Positions 40,569 through 51,207 of a stretch of DNA of 64,000 bases are shown here, in pieces; the stretch's first letter is position 1; every line of letters begins with the position of its first letter. Where the stretch lies: NCBI GenBank assembly GCA_914767885.1, contig CAJZBQ010000025.1, forward strand, positions 310,001 to 374,000, read 5' to 3'. The notes beneath the pieces were generated by a model, which saw only the letters and a program-made list of their open reading frames with translations, did not search any database and was not told the origin of the DNA. The stretch comes from Blepharisma stoltei (taxonomy: Eukaryota; Ciliophora; Heterotrichea; Heterotrichida; Blepharismidae). A program made the position numbers and the translations under genes.

Positions 40569-41013
40569 ATAAATAAAATGGCATTCGGTTCGAGAGAAAT
40601 TGGCTCTGCCAAATTTTCTCTCCCTCATGGAATTTTATTTATGGGTTGGGTTTTCTCTTGAGAACTTCTGCACAGCAACAGCCGTTTAACTTTGGGGATA
40701 ACCAAAGGCACGACTCCTCAGTGCACTCAAGATTTCGGAGTTTTTACCTCTCAGCACATCCCCACGGGAGGATGACCCTTAGGCGGAACACGCGCAGGAG
40801 CTGAGTCTGGACGAGCGGCAGCAACGCGCCGGGTGAGATGTGCGGCGATTTATCTGGCGACTAGCCTTATAGAAGGCTTGGGTGTGGGCTGACCACATAT
40901 TCCAAGATGGCTTGGTGACGTCACTAGTTGTCGCTTTGACCCTTTTTCATTAAGGGGTATGGGCACTAGACACCTTAAAGACTATGTAACTAAGTAAGTA
41001 AGTAAGTAAGTAA
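40569..41013 (+). mobile_element. SINE-like retroposon with (TAAG)n tail
   Basis: Flanked by GAAGCAGTGGAAGTT at 40554-40568 and 41014-41028; this duplication has no TA. Starts ATAAATAAAATGGCATTCGG and ends with at least six TAAG units. Shares CCTTAGGCGGAACACGCGCAGGA with the element at 37226. Confidence 0.9.
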
Positions 41014-41107
41014 GAAGCAGTGGAAGTTGGATGAGATTTGGACAAGTTTAGTAGTAAAAAAGCTCATAAGAGCTGCAACGATACGCAAGTATCGTTATAA
41101 TTTTATG

Positions 41108-41132
41108 ATGATGATGATGATGATGATGAATC
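41108..41132 (+). repeat. (ATG)n microsatellite
   Basis: Eight or so tandem ATG/GAT units just downstream of the Ser-rich gene's stop. Simple repeat; no function assigned. Confidence 0.9.
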
Positions 41133-41133
41133 G

Positions 41134-42612
41134 TTAGTCCTCCAAAGTTTCCGCAAAAGACACCTGCTTCAAAGCAAGCAATAGCGATGAAAGCGCTATA
41201 GTTGGCGTTGGGCTAGTATCTCTGCTTTGAGACCTAGATGTTTTGTTGTTATCGGAATTGATACTTATCATGGGGTTATAAAAAGAATCCTTTGCCTCAC
41301 TCACATCTTCCCATTCTTTTGCCCCCAAGCTGTATTTAGAAACGGCGCTTTGGGAAGAGAAACTTTGAAAAGAAGTCTGGACTTCGTCCCATCTTTTTTC
41401 TCTGATGCTTTTAGAAACTTCACTTTGGTGTGAAGAATTGCTTTGAAAAGAAGTCTGCACAGCTGCTGAATAGTCTTTTTTACCTGAACTTCATTTAGAA
41501 GTAGAGCTTTTTGGGGAAAAATTCTGTATAGAAGTTTGCACTGTTTGGTTAATTGTAAGTCTGGGGGTAAATGGAACTCTGCCTTTTGATTTTTTTGTAG
41601 CAGGCTCTTCGTCGGAGCTATCTAATAGGTTCTGACTATCATAATTAGAAATCATTGATGAGTTTAAGCTTGCTTTATAAGGTTTTGGTAAATATACACT
41701 GAGGTCTAATTTTGATTTTTTAGGTAAATAATCGTCAAGATTATACCCAAGTCTGCTATGCTCAAAATTTTCGTCAACTTCTTTTATAATATTTAAAGGA
41801 GCTACCCCCGTTGTGCTTTGGTGCCGACGTTTCGGTTTTGATGCTGATGATGGCCTTTTGTATTTTTCCGTTAAGGCATAAGATTTAACATCTCTTCTGT
41901 GTGATTTGCTAAAAACTCTGGAAGAATTTTCTGAGCTTGTATCGCTTAAAAGTTCTTCTGTGTCTATACTTGAGACTTACTTACTTAATACGTATACACA
42001 CGCTTAACGTCCCACTCACGGGGTTAGTAAATCCCAGGCCTTCCGCTCGCCTCTCGCCGTACCGGGCCCACAAACCTCCGGGCAGGTCTGCTTTGATCTC
42101 CAAGGTGCGCCTCCTGGCAAGTGTTGCCGACTTCGACGGCTCATGAATGAGCTACTTCCTTGTTACATGGGTTTGCCATTCCGAAAACCCAAAAAATGGA
42201 TTTTCTGGTAGGCTTTCGGCAAAAAGGGTAAAACATGTAGCCTGGGACGTAACGCCCAGTTTCACGCTAGGGAGTTGCCCGATTGGTCGTGTGGACTCTG
42301 CTGGGCTTCCCCTTTCCAACTTCATGTTTCCCTTTCCCATGAGGAAAAAACCATCCTGAGAATAGACTTGGGCTAGGCTCTGCACGCAGCCAGAATTGCT
42401 TACCTAGCATTGCCGTCCATCTCTGAATAGCAAAACCTTTGCCGGATATAATTAAAATATGAGTCGAGGCTGTATGGCCGGAAGGCCATACCCAGACGAA
42501 GACGCCATATTTTAATTATGTCTATACTTGAGACTGTGGAGGTTTCAATAGAGGATGGATACTGCTTGTAACCAGATTTTAGTTTATTGAGATATTCATG
42601 AATGCTAGACAT
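41134..42612 (-). CDS. Ser-rich protein with repeated VQTSFQS motif, interrupted by a retroposon
   Basis: 306 residues after removal of 558 bp; not recognised. Mostly disordered. A short motif recurs in the C-terminal half (TVQTSIQNFS, AVQTSFQSNSS, EVQTSFQSFSS), each followed by a Ser/Lys segment, suggesting internal duplication. One TGA is read as Trp (STSKWSSGKKDY). The insert lies in VSSIDTEELL near residue 30. ATG at 42610-42612 (MSSIHEYLNKL), TAA at 41134-41136. Frame is exact (921 nt). No membrane segment. Confidence 0.68.
41978..42518 (-). mobile_element. SINE-like retroposon, long TATGGCG family
   Basis: 541 bp flanked by perfect 17-bp repeats TGTCTATACTTGAGACT (41961-41977 and 42519-42535). 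Reversed: the tail TTACTTACTTAATACG is at the left and the 5' end, ATTAAAATATGGCGTCTTCG on the minus strand, at the right. Contains GGCCGGAAGGCC palindrome near 42477. Same family as 47266 and 51716. Confidence 0.93.
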
Positions 42613-42744
42613 TCTTTACAATTATATTGTTAATAATTAAAAATTAATAAGTAAATGCTGTGCTTGTTAACAAACTTTAATCCAAAAAAATATTAGCAAT
42701 TGCATGAATTATTATAAGATTTATTATTATTTAACTAATTTCTT

Positions 42745-43446
42745 TTAAAATGTAAGCTCAGGAGGGCAAGGCCATACCAGTTCATTATCAAAAACAATGT
42801 CAAGAGGTAATATGTATATCCCTATAAAATCAGCAATTGATGGGAATTTATCACTCATCAGAATATTAAGCAATTCCTGATGAGGTATAAGTTCTTTTGA
42901 TTTAGATTTTATAGCTGCAGCCAGCCCACTAGTACTTGGAGTTTGATCATTTCCAAACACCATTGAAAGCCTTGTTCCTACTGTATTCATGTTATTGTAT
43001 AACTGCCAACACATTTCTTCAACATTGATTTGGGCAGGCTCTTCTTCTCCACTGCTTGTAGGAGGCAAAGTAATAGATGACCAATACCCAAACATCTTTT
43101 TAGGGTTTTCCTCTGTGAATGCTATAACATTAACTCCAGTGAAAGGAGGAGTGTCCAATCTTAGTAATTGCTGCACCCATTGGATATGCTGAAAAATCAA
43201 TTCACTGCTAGCTTCAATGAAATGAACACAGTAATTTCCTGTTGAAATACAAAGCCCAGATATTCCAGGCTGCCTTTCTTTAACCCACTTGTTCATGTCT
43301 TCTCCAATGTCAATTTTATGATGCCTATCTTCTACGTTTAATCTGCCAATATATAGAACTCGTGAAACAGCATTCTTGGATTCACGAATATCTTTGCTTA
43401 CTTCATACATACTTCGGCGGTGAGGTTCCTCTTGGCTATCTTCCAT
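42745..43446 (-). CDS. BLUF-like domain protein (TEX47-like)
   Basis: 233 residues. The N-terminal region resembles the BLUF fold: a first strand SRVLYIGRLN, a helix, then GISGLCISTGNYCVHFIEASSEL and a following helix (FQHIQWVQQLL), the pattern shared by BLUF photoreceptor domains and the vertebrate TEX47 family. The Tyr and Gln that handle flavin light chemistry in true BLUF domains are not evident, so flavin binding is doubtful. The C-terminal half is helical and not recognised. Single exon, ATG at 43444-43446; about 80 bp from the upstream RBR ligase stop on the same strand. Confidence 0.6.
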   Translation of the reverse strand: MEDSQEEPHRRSMYEVSKDIRESKNAVSRVLYIGRLNVEDRHHKIDIGEDMNKWVKERQPGISGLCISTGNYCVHFIEASSELIFQHIQWVQQLLRLDTPPFTGVNVIAFTEENPKKMFGYWSSITLPPTSSGEEEPAQINVEEMCWQLYNNMNTVGTRLSMVFGNDQTPSTSGLAAAIKSKSKELIPHQELLNILMSDKFPSIADFIGIYILPLDIVFDNELVWPCPPELTF

Positions 43447-43524
43447 TTTAAATGTAATTATTCTAATAAAATTAAAAGGTAACTCTCGTTAGCAAATTGT
43501 TTTGATGTTTAATTTAATATTTAT

Positions 43525-44841
43525 TTAATTTAAAGAATTAACATATAGCGAAAAGCCACCACCTAGACAAATAAGAAATGAAATTCCGATATTAAAAGCA
43601 AAAAGTAAAACCTCAAGAGTAAATTCTTGCAAAAATAAAAATCCAATAAAAAGATAAGCAGCAATCCCAATATTTAATAATCAATAGAGTATATAGCTGC
43701 AAGGCAACCATCCAAAATGAAAATAATCATATGCCAAAGCTATGCTGAGACCAGTAGGCCAAATCCCTGCTATGCCAGCAATTAGGTATAATAGTTTTCA
43801 AAGTATGAAAATCATTAAGTCATAAATCATATCAGATAAAATCGTTATTTTGCAGAAAAACAAAAAAATCATAATAATTGTTAGTCCCCAGCAGTAAAGC
43901 TGATTAAGCCCACAATATTTTCAGACATGGTTGCGATAAGGCTGCAGGCAATCCCAGCAGAATTCATATGCACAGTTTACACAGGTCATATGATAGCATC
44001 CTCCATTCTTTTCTATAGGAGACCCGCACTTAGGACAATGCTTAACTCACAGCTCTTCCCAAGTATAACTTCAAAAATCACTTTCTCCTCTTAGCATTTC
44101 ATAAATAGCGTCTTTTAACCTATCCAGCTTTGGCTTTAAACTTGGATCTATTCATTTATTTTTGCATTTTGGGCATTGGAGCAAGCTTTTGCAGGTTGCT
44201 TTTGGATCAATTCAGCCTACATAATTACAATTTTTTGATGGGCATTGTTTAAACACTGGATCACGAATTAGCTCTCTTTTTAAGGTAAAATTTTCATAGA
44301 CCTGATAATTGTGCTTACTCCTCTTTAAATTGTAATAAAAAATAGGTTAGTTTCTTTTTTTTTCGATTTTATAGGTACTTAAACTGTTTAAATTGGAACA
44401 AAATATCTTTTTCAATAGGGCACAATACTAATTTTATAAAATGAGCTTTCACCTAATTTAACGGAAAAGTGCAAGTAGAATATTATTTAATTTTTTCGCA
44501 TTGATTTGATTAATTTTATGAATTGATACTTCATAAAAATAAATTAAAATTCAAAAATATGTACTTTTTTGAAAAAATAAACCCCCCTTTAAATTGGAAC
44601 AGGATTTTTTGTTCCAATTTAAATAGAGGGAGTTAGTAAGGCATTTTTTTATATCTTCTTCACTTAAAATGTGACCAAAGCCAAGTGGGCATGTAATTTG
44701 AAAATCAGCTTGATAAAATTTATCGAGTTGGGCAAGAATTCATTGGCTTGTAGAAGTTTTGCAAAAATAACAGCCACAAGAGAGTGTCAAAAAGTTGCTG
44801 GAGCTTTCTTGAATGCAGCAGATATTGCAATACTCTGTCAT
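43525..44841 (-). CDS. RBR (RING-IBR-RING) E3 ubiquitin ligase, membrane-anchored
   Basis: Transfers ubiquitin through a catalytic Cys in RING2. After removal of a 321-bp IES the protein has 331 residues: RING1 (CNICC...CGCYFCKTS), IBR ([21 protein letters not shown]), RING2 ([19 protein letters not shown] and [12 protein letters not shown]; the candidate catalytic Cys is in GGCYHMTC), then three or four membrane helices in the C-terminal 110 residues. Eight TGA codons are read as Trp, several at family-conserved positions, so a standard-code gene finder shows only fragments and would miss it. ATG at 44839-44841, TAA at 43525-43527. Confidence 0.9.
44316..44636 (-). mobile_element. TA-bounded IES, CTTTAAATTG termini
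   Basis: 321 bp between TA at 44316-44317 and 44637-44638. Termini TACTCCTCTTTAAATTG and AATTTAAATAGAGGGAGTTAG, plus a palindrome GGAACAGGATTTTTTGTTCC near the right end. Removal joins IKKCL to [10 protein letters not shown] in the ligase. Confidence 0.88.
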
Positions 44842-45063
44842 TCGAAATAAATTTTATTTTGCATATTGTCAGACTATGGTGGTAAATTTCCAAATTGTAG
44901 CAAATTATTAAGATTTACTTAAAAAGCATAAGTTTTTGGTAAATAATAAATTAATTTATAAAGACATTGCAGCAAAATCTTGATAATTCGAATCAATATT
45001 TAATTTTAAAAAGCTGCGAGAGAACTCATATTTATCCTTAACAAGTTTATATATTAAAAGTGT

Positions 45064-48000
45064 CTAAAAGGCATCATCCCATCCGGATGGTGAGCGCTTT
45101 CCAAATTTCGGTATATCATGAGAGTCAATTATTTCTTCTTTCTAAATATATATTACTGCAATCATTTTATAAAGCTGGCTGTTAATCTTAAATGCACGTG
45201 TAATTTCGAATGATAGGCTATTCAGCTTTGGAATATACGGAGCAATTTCTTGTTTCCCAAGCAATTTATCCCAGTTCAATCCTTCAAATCAGATATGGGT
45301 TTTAAGTCAATCTATTTCCCCTCTTAACGCAGGATTTTTATTTAAAAGCTTCTCAATAATAAACTTTGATTTTGCTTTATGCTCAATAAAAGGAGGAAAT
45401 GATAACTTATTTTTAAGAATTTTTTCGTAAATTGTGAAAGGTTCATCTTCTTCATCTCCAAAAGGCATTCTACCACATATAACTTCATAAATGATCACTC
45501 CTAAGCATCATAAATCTGCTGAAAGCCCATATCCTCCCCCTTTGATAACTTCTGGAGACATGTAATGTGGTGTTCCAATAATGGAATACGTCCTCCCATC
45601 AACAATTTTAGCAGTCCCGAAATCAATGAGTTTAGGATATCCATCCTCATCAATCATTATATTTTCGGGCTTTAAATCTCGATATATGATGTTTCTTTCA
45701 TGCAAATGCTCTAAAATGATCAGTAAACATCCTGCGTAGAATCTTGCATTTTTATCATTCATAATCCTTAGATCATTTATTACATCAAATAAATCATTTC
45801 CTCTGACGAATTCAGTTAAATAGTAAATTCTGTCACGGTCTTTGAATGTTTTGACCAATTTCATGATAAAAGGATGATCTATTTGTAATAAAATATTTCT
45901 CTCAAGGATAAGGTTATTATAGATTTCATAGGCACGGATTTTTGCTCGACTAACAGTTTTAAGTGCATAATGTTAAAATTAAAGGCTATGCTGGTCATAA
46001 GCGGGCAAGCGCATTGGCAGTCAATTTTATTGGTCCAAAGATTACCTTTTTGGAGTTCCGACCTGAACTACCTTACCAAAGGATCAACTTCCTAGGACAG
46101 AGGCGCCATCTTAGAGTGATTCGATGATCCCGATGAGAGAAGGTCATCATGCAGTAGGCAAAACCATTCTAACCCATCTGGCAGGATAGAGAAACTTCGG
46201 AGAGAAACAAAGCCTTGCTCTTCGGTAGGCATTCTTAAACCTGAAGACCTACTCAAAAGTGGCAGAGGCACTAGTTTCTACTTCATCAGGATGAGTCTAC
46301 CTCACCATAAGGAGTGTGTGCCTCGGAGTCCTTCTTACTTCAACGTCACCATTTATTTTTTATTAAGTGCATAAGGGATTTGCGATTTCTTGTGCACTGT
46401 AAGAAAAACGTTGCCAAAAGTTCCTTTACCTAGAAGCTTTACAGGGACTAAATCAGCCAATGAGATTGTGTTATCTTGCAGGTACATTCGCTTTATAAGC
46501 TGGCCTCGTATGCCTTCATCAATTATTAGCAAAAAGTCTTCTTTGCTTAAAACTCACACTTGCACTGGGCCATTAGCAATAGCATTTGCAGTTCTTTTTT
46601 CATTTCCAAGAATTGATCTTTCTCCAAAATAATCATTATTAGTAATTGTTCTGAGTGTAGCATTATCCTTAACAATGTCTACTTGGCCTTCTTTTACTAT
46701 ATAGAACGCATCTCCACATGAATTTTCATAAAAAATCACTTCTTTGTCTCCATAATTTTGTATGTATAAAGCGTTTACCATCTGTTCCAATTTATTATTC
46801 GGTAAAGCTCTAAATAGCTGCGTCTTTTTCATGATATTTAAAACCTCATTTTGTGAACTTATTTTATTCAATTGTCCTCCTATGCACCTTTCAAAATATT
46901 CTCTTGTGATTTCTTCTATATCAACTGGCCCATTTGCAATGTAATTTTCTTCATAAATCCCTGCAGGTGGCAATAATAATTCTTGATCCCCGATGCAGCT
47001 TAAGCATGGAACTTTTTTTCCTGTTTTTGAAGTTATTAATGATCCTTTCACAATTATTAATAATTTTTCACCTTTTTGTGTGCCACGAGGTATAACAACT
47101 TCTCTGTTTTTATAGCCTCTATAGCATGTATGGTTAATCATTAGCTCGATTTGAGACTTGGTTAGGACTTTTAAGTAGTGGCTGTTTTCTATAGCAATTC
47201 GTTGAGAGTTCTTATAAATTATAAGCTCAAGCTGATTTCCAAGTACATTTGTGAGATCATCTCTTAATTAAAATATGGCGTCTCCACCCTAGCATGGCCT
47301 CTGGCCACAGCTTCCGAGCACATATTTTAATTATATCCGGCAAGGTTTTGCCATTCCGGAAATGAGCATCAATGCCTGGTAAGCAATTCTGCAGAGCAGA
47401 GCCTGGCCCATGCTCAACCACCAGAATGGATTTTACCTCGTGAGGGAGGAGAGGTTCAGGTTTGGAAAGGGCAAGCCCAGCAAGGCCTACAGGGAACACC
47501 TAGACCAATCGGGCAACTGCCTAGCGTGAAAACTGGGGGTTACGTCCCAGGATCTGGGTTTTCCCCATTTGCCGAGAGGTCACCAGAAATTCCATTTTTT
47601 GTGATTTCTGAATGGTCAACTTTCGTCAACCCAAGCAGCATGCCGCAGAAGTCCATAGCCCGCCCACTCAACACTCAAGCCACAAGGAGAGGAATAGACA
47701 TCCAGGTGAAATCTCACTTCAGGGATTCCATGCCTCAGGGCCCTGAAGAAGAGGAAAGGTAGTGTCAGAACTTAGGGGCCGGTGAACCATTACCCCAACT
47801 CTAACAAGGTGGATCCGAAGACGGCGCAAAGCTAGTGAACCCTCGGATAAAGGGTCCTTGGTGACTGCGTAATCAAAACAGCAGACGCCTTCTAATTCTT
47901 AAGTAAGTAAGTGAGATCATCTCTTTTGATATTGAGCACTGAAACCCTACTTAATGAGATGATTGTTGCAGTTCTTTTGCTGTTATAAAGCAATGCTTGC

Positions 48001-48842
48001 TCACCAAAATAGTCTCCTCTAGACATGTGTCTTATTACTTTGCCGTCCACAACACAACTGACTGTCCCATCTTTAATAATATAAAATAAATCACCTTCTT
48101 CTCCTTGAGTCACAATTTTTAAGCCAGGCTCAAATACTTGTATTGAAATAACAGCCAATAACCCATCCTTTTGGGCTGGTGTCAAAATCTGAAAAAGTGG
48201 CACGCTGTCTACAAAACTCTTATTTTCCATATATTTTTTAGCACTCATAAACTCAACTATTGAGCGAAAATCTGTTCTGCTGATACCTCATAGCATTGTT
48301 TTGGTAGTCGTAAAAACAGAGTGCGACCTAGGAGTTTCTTGAATTAATGCAGCTTCTCCGAATGCATCACTTTTATTTAGAAATCCTTTGAACTCTCCAT
48401 TTACCAAAATTTCGAGCTTTCCTTCTGCAACAATGAAAAAGTGTGTCCCAGAACTTCCTTGAGCATATACCATTTGGCTGGGCTCAAGTTCGTAATATTT
48501 TAATTTTGTGATAGTTTCTTCAATATTTTCCACAGATAAAGTATTAAATATAAAAATACTGTTAAGAACTGTTCTAATCTTGTCTTTTTCTTCTCGATCT
48601 TTTGCTTTTTCGCTTATAATGGCATTTGCAGCCTCGGTGATATCGTGGTGTGTGCTTATTTTTTGCAGATTTCGAATTTTGGTTCTTCGATTGTGTAAAT
48701 TAAATGAACTGTCTCCAGTCTTGCTTTCCTCAGCTTCGGTATTGCATATTAATTTTATGTCCATAGTTTCTGCTGATTTTGAATCAGGAAGCCATGATTG
48801 TGCTTTAGTTCAGCCTTTTCTGCAATATGCGCAGTTACCCAT
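45064..48842 (-). CDS. cGMP-dependent-type protein kinase with four cNMP-binding domains
   Basis: Likely cyclic-nucleotide-activated AGC kinase (PKG) acting at membranes. Removal of two retroposons (404 and 660 bp) and one 15-nt intron leaves 2700 nt (899 residues). N-terminus MGNCAYC fits N-myristoylation with nearby palmitoylation. Cyclic-nucleotide-binding folds, including FGEAALIQETPRSHS, FGEQALLYNSKRTAT and FGERSILGNEKRTAN, plus a more degenerate one between the second and last, give the four-domain layout of apicomplexan and ciliate PKGs. The kinase has GKGTFGNVFL, RDLKPENIM, DFGTAK and GTPHYMSPEV, and ends GWDDAF. Six TGA codons are read as Trp, including the conserved one in SADLWCLG. 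Inserts fall after DDLT and in YALK-TVSRAK. Confidence 0.93.
45142..45156 (-). other. 15-nt intron GTAATATATATTTAG
   Basis: Removal skips an in-frame TAG and joins YKMIA to KKEEIIDSHD, giving the GWDDAF C-terminus expected of PKG-type kinases. Confidence 0.9.
45971..46362 (-). mobile_element. SINE-like retroposon in the kinase domain
   Basis: 392 bp flanked by TTAAGTGCATAA at 45959-45970 and 46363-46374. Reversed relative to the family member in CK2 alpha: minus strand begins AATAAATGGTGACGTTG and contains TGCCAGATGGGTTAGAATGG. Retained, it would cut the ATP-binding lobe just after the catalytic Lys strand (YALK). Confidence 0.9.
47266..47910 (+). mobile_element. SINE-like retroposon flanked by a TA-less duplication
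   Basis: 645 bp flanked by perfect 15-bp repeats GTGAGATCATCTCTT (47251-47265 and 47911-47925). Starts AATTAAAATATGGCGTC and ends TTCTTAAGTAAGTAA. Neither repeat copy contains TA and the flanking bases differ, so no TA pair gives the required in-frame join. Confidence 0.92.
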
Positions 48843-48867
48843 ATAAATATTTTGATTTTAGTGGAAG

Positions 48868-49266
48868 GATAATAATAAAATGGCTAGGCACAGAAAAGCT
48901 TACTCTGTAAACCTTTACTCATCAGCAAATTTAATTATGATGGGGTTTGGTTTATCTGCGCACCTTTATCTACAATGCCAAATATGGCTTATCGCATAGT
49001 GGGGTATTAGGACTTATAGAAGTTTTTACCGTTTGGCACAACCGAGGAAGGCAACCTTACAGGCATAACACGCACAGGAGTCAAGTCTGGAGCGAGGTCA
49101 AGGCGACCGGTGAAGACTTTCTGGTCCTTTTTTGTTGGGTTGTCTGAATTGCTTGCGGGACCAATGGCTGTCGATATCATCAATTGGGAGTTGGAAGGGA
49201 GGTTTTGATATTACTCCCTGAGGAAGAGAGTATCCTCATAAGATTCTAGTAAGCTAAATTAATCTA
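48868..49266 (+). mobile_element. SINE-like retroposon upstream of the kinase gene
   Basis: Flanked by ATTTTAGTGGAAG at 48855-48867 and 49267-49279. Starts GATAATAATAAAATGGCTAGGC, like the element at 37226; the tail is TAAGCTAAATTAATCTA. Lies about 25 bp upstream of the kinase ATG, so if kept it would sit in the promoter or 5' UTR. Confidence 0.87.
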
Positions 49267-49414
49267 ATTTTAGTGGAAGCAATATGATAAATGAAGGTTT
49301 TTCCTATCTGGTAAATATGGAAGCTAAACTTCAGTTTTAAGCTCAAACAGTTGGTTAAACAAGCTAAGAAGAGAATTTATTTTTATGAAAAGTTTAAAGA
49401 GCCTATAAAACCTT

Positions 49415-49735
49415 TATCTCCCTCTGTGAGCGAAAAAAAAAAATTCGTTAGCTCATAGTGGGGAATTATTTCCTCTTTTTTTTAAAAATTATATATAATT
49501 TTTTTTAAATTTATAAACTCCAAATTGTAAAAACTGAGAAGCAAAAATTAATATAATTTGTGAAATTTTAAATTTTAAAATGCAAGTTGTTTAAAATTAA
49601 TCAGAATTAGCTAGAGATTTCATTATAATAATTATCACTTATATATCAAAAATTTTTGTTCGCTCACGGAGGGTTTGTTTTTGGGCTAAATAAGGATTTT
49701 TCTAATAGTTTTTTTTCGCTCACAGAGGGGGGAAT
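49415..49735 (+). mobile_element. TA-bounded MITE-like IES, GTGAGCG variant
   Basis: 321 bp from TA at 49415-49416 to TA at 49736-49737; termini TCTCCCTCTGTGAGCG and CGCTCACAGAGGGGGGAA, with internal second copies at both ends and the core GAATTAGCTAGAGATTTC near 49605. Confidence 0.75.
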
Positions 49736-50182
49736 TAGAATATTAAAATCCTTCCATAGTTAGATAAGTATGTTTTTTGCTTTGAATTAATTTTTTTTAA
49801 TTCCTAAATTAATTATTACTCAATTATTACTATTATTCAGACTTCCAATATAAAGAGGTCAAATGAACAATTTTCAATGCGTGGTAAATTTTGCAAATCA
49901 TAATTTTATACAAAAAAATTATTCAATATTAGTCATAAATAATCTTCATTATCAATTCCTTATATTGGCATCAAACTAAACTTCTTAAGAATTAATAAAG
50001 TATAAAATGTATTATTTAGTCAAAACTTTTATAAAATAAAATTTAATTGCATAAATATGAAAATATTGTTCTCTTTAAAATAATAAAAATATCAAGAAAG
50101 CAAGCTTATCAAAACCAATTTTAAATTAATAGCCAATATTTTTAAAAAGCCCCTCTCACTTATAATAAGCTTCAATAAACAG
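49736..50182. other. AT-rich upstream region, nothing recognised
   Basis: About 450 bp between an IES and the RING gene. Poly-A/T rich; no frame, repeat or clear motif. Confidence 0.5.
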
Positions 50183-50993
50183 ATGCAAGATATGAGTGAG
50201 GAAATCGAAGACTATAACTACAACCAAGAAGCCATGGAATTTACAAGTATCACAGTTTTTCCACTAAAACGAAAGCGAGAGACAAGTTCATCCGGCTATT
50301 CTTCAGCTAGGTTTGCCGAAAAAATACCAGAAGATTACATTTGCAAGATATGCAGTGATGTAGTGAAGCATCCTGTTGAATGTGCTCTCTGTGGAACTCT
50401 TCTATACCTAATTCTGAGAAATTACCTGCTGGTGACCGTTATCCTTTTTTCATTTCTAAATAGGATAACCTGTATCAATATTTTATTGATTGTAAATAGA
50501 TATATGTGAGGATTGCACAGCTAAGCCAATAAACCGAAATTGCACAGTTTTTTCGACTTTGGATTTTGAAAGACGCCCTGCTTGTCCGGTTTGTTCAACG
50601 ATCAATACTATGAGAAAGCCAAGCCGTGTGCTAAGGAGGATGATAAGTGAGCTAAAAATTTGCTGTAAAAATAGGAAGAGAGGATGTGAATTCATAACGA
50701 CTTTAGATCTTTTAGAAAGCCATGAGTCTCTTTGTTCATACAAAGTAATTAAATGTGGAAATAGTAAATTTTGTGGCATTAAAGGCACCATCCATAATTT
50801 TATACCTTTAGATCCAGCTTTTATACGAACCAACTCAATGATCAGAGAGGGTAGCGGATACGTATGCTCTGAAGTATGCAAAAGAGAAGTCATATTTGAT
50901 CGACTGATTCATAGCAGCTATATCCAAGAAGCTCTTCTTGACTATTTCCAGGTTGTTTCAGAAATAGATGAACGTAAACGTTCCATTAATTAG
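50183..50993 (+). CDS. RING-finger protein (TRAF-like N-terminus), interrupted by a 100-bp IES
   Basis: Probable E3 ubiquitin ligase of 236 residues. Removing 100 bp restores the RING: CKICSDVVKHPVECALCGTLLCEDC then CPVC (motif shown in part), with a second Cys/His cluster (CCKNRKRGCEF, HESLCSYKVIKC) that resembles TRAF-type zinc fingers. The N-terminal 50 residues are acidic then basic and disordered. Retained, the insert ends the frame between the second and third zinc ligand pairs. ATG at 50183; TAG stop at 50991-50993. Confidence 0.82.
50403..50502 (+). mobile_element. 100-bp TA-bounded IES in the RING gene
   Basis: TA at 50403-50404 and 50503-50504, each part of TATA. Inner palindrome GTTATCC / GGATAAC (50438 and 50462). 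Removal joins GTLL to CEDCTAKP. Confidence 0.82.
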
Positions 50994-51207
50994 CCACATT
51001 AAATATACAATTTCTTATAAAATCTATCATTTGCCTACTCTTTAATTTTATTAGATAGGCTAAAGATATTAGTTTCCATTAAAAAAATTAAAATTTTCTC
51101 CTTATACATAAAATAGCCACATCCCAGAAAAATGAACCTCTTCATGAGCTCTCCCAAGCATCTAATATTTACGAAAATGAATCTAATTTAGTTAGCACAT
51201 TTATAAA

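Larger units (their letters stand above)
40272..41133. other. Unresolved region between two minus-strand genes
   Basis: Holds probable upstream coding of the IQ protein (to about 40490), direct repeats of CAACTTGGAG (40419 and 40484), the retroposon at 40569 and a (GAT)n run. I could not establish exon boundaries. Confidence 0.4.
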
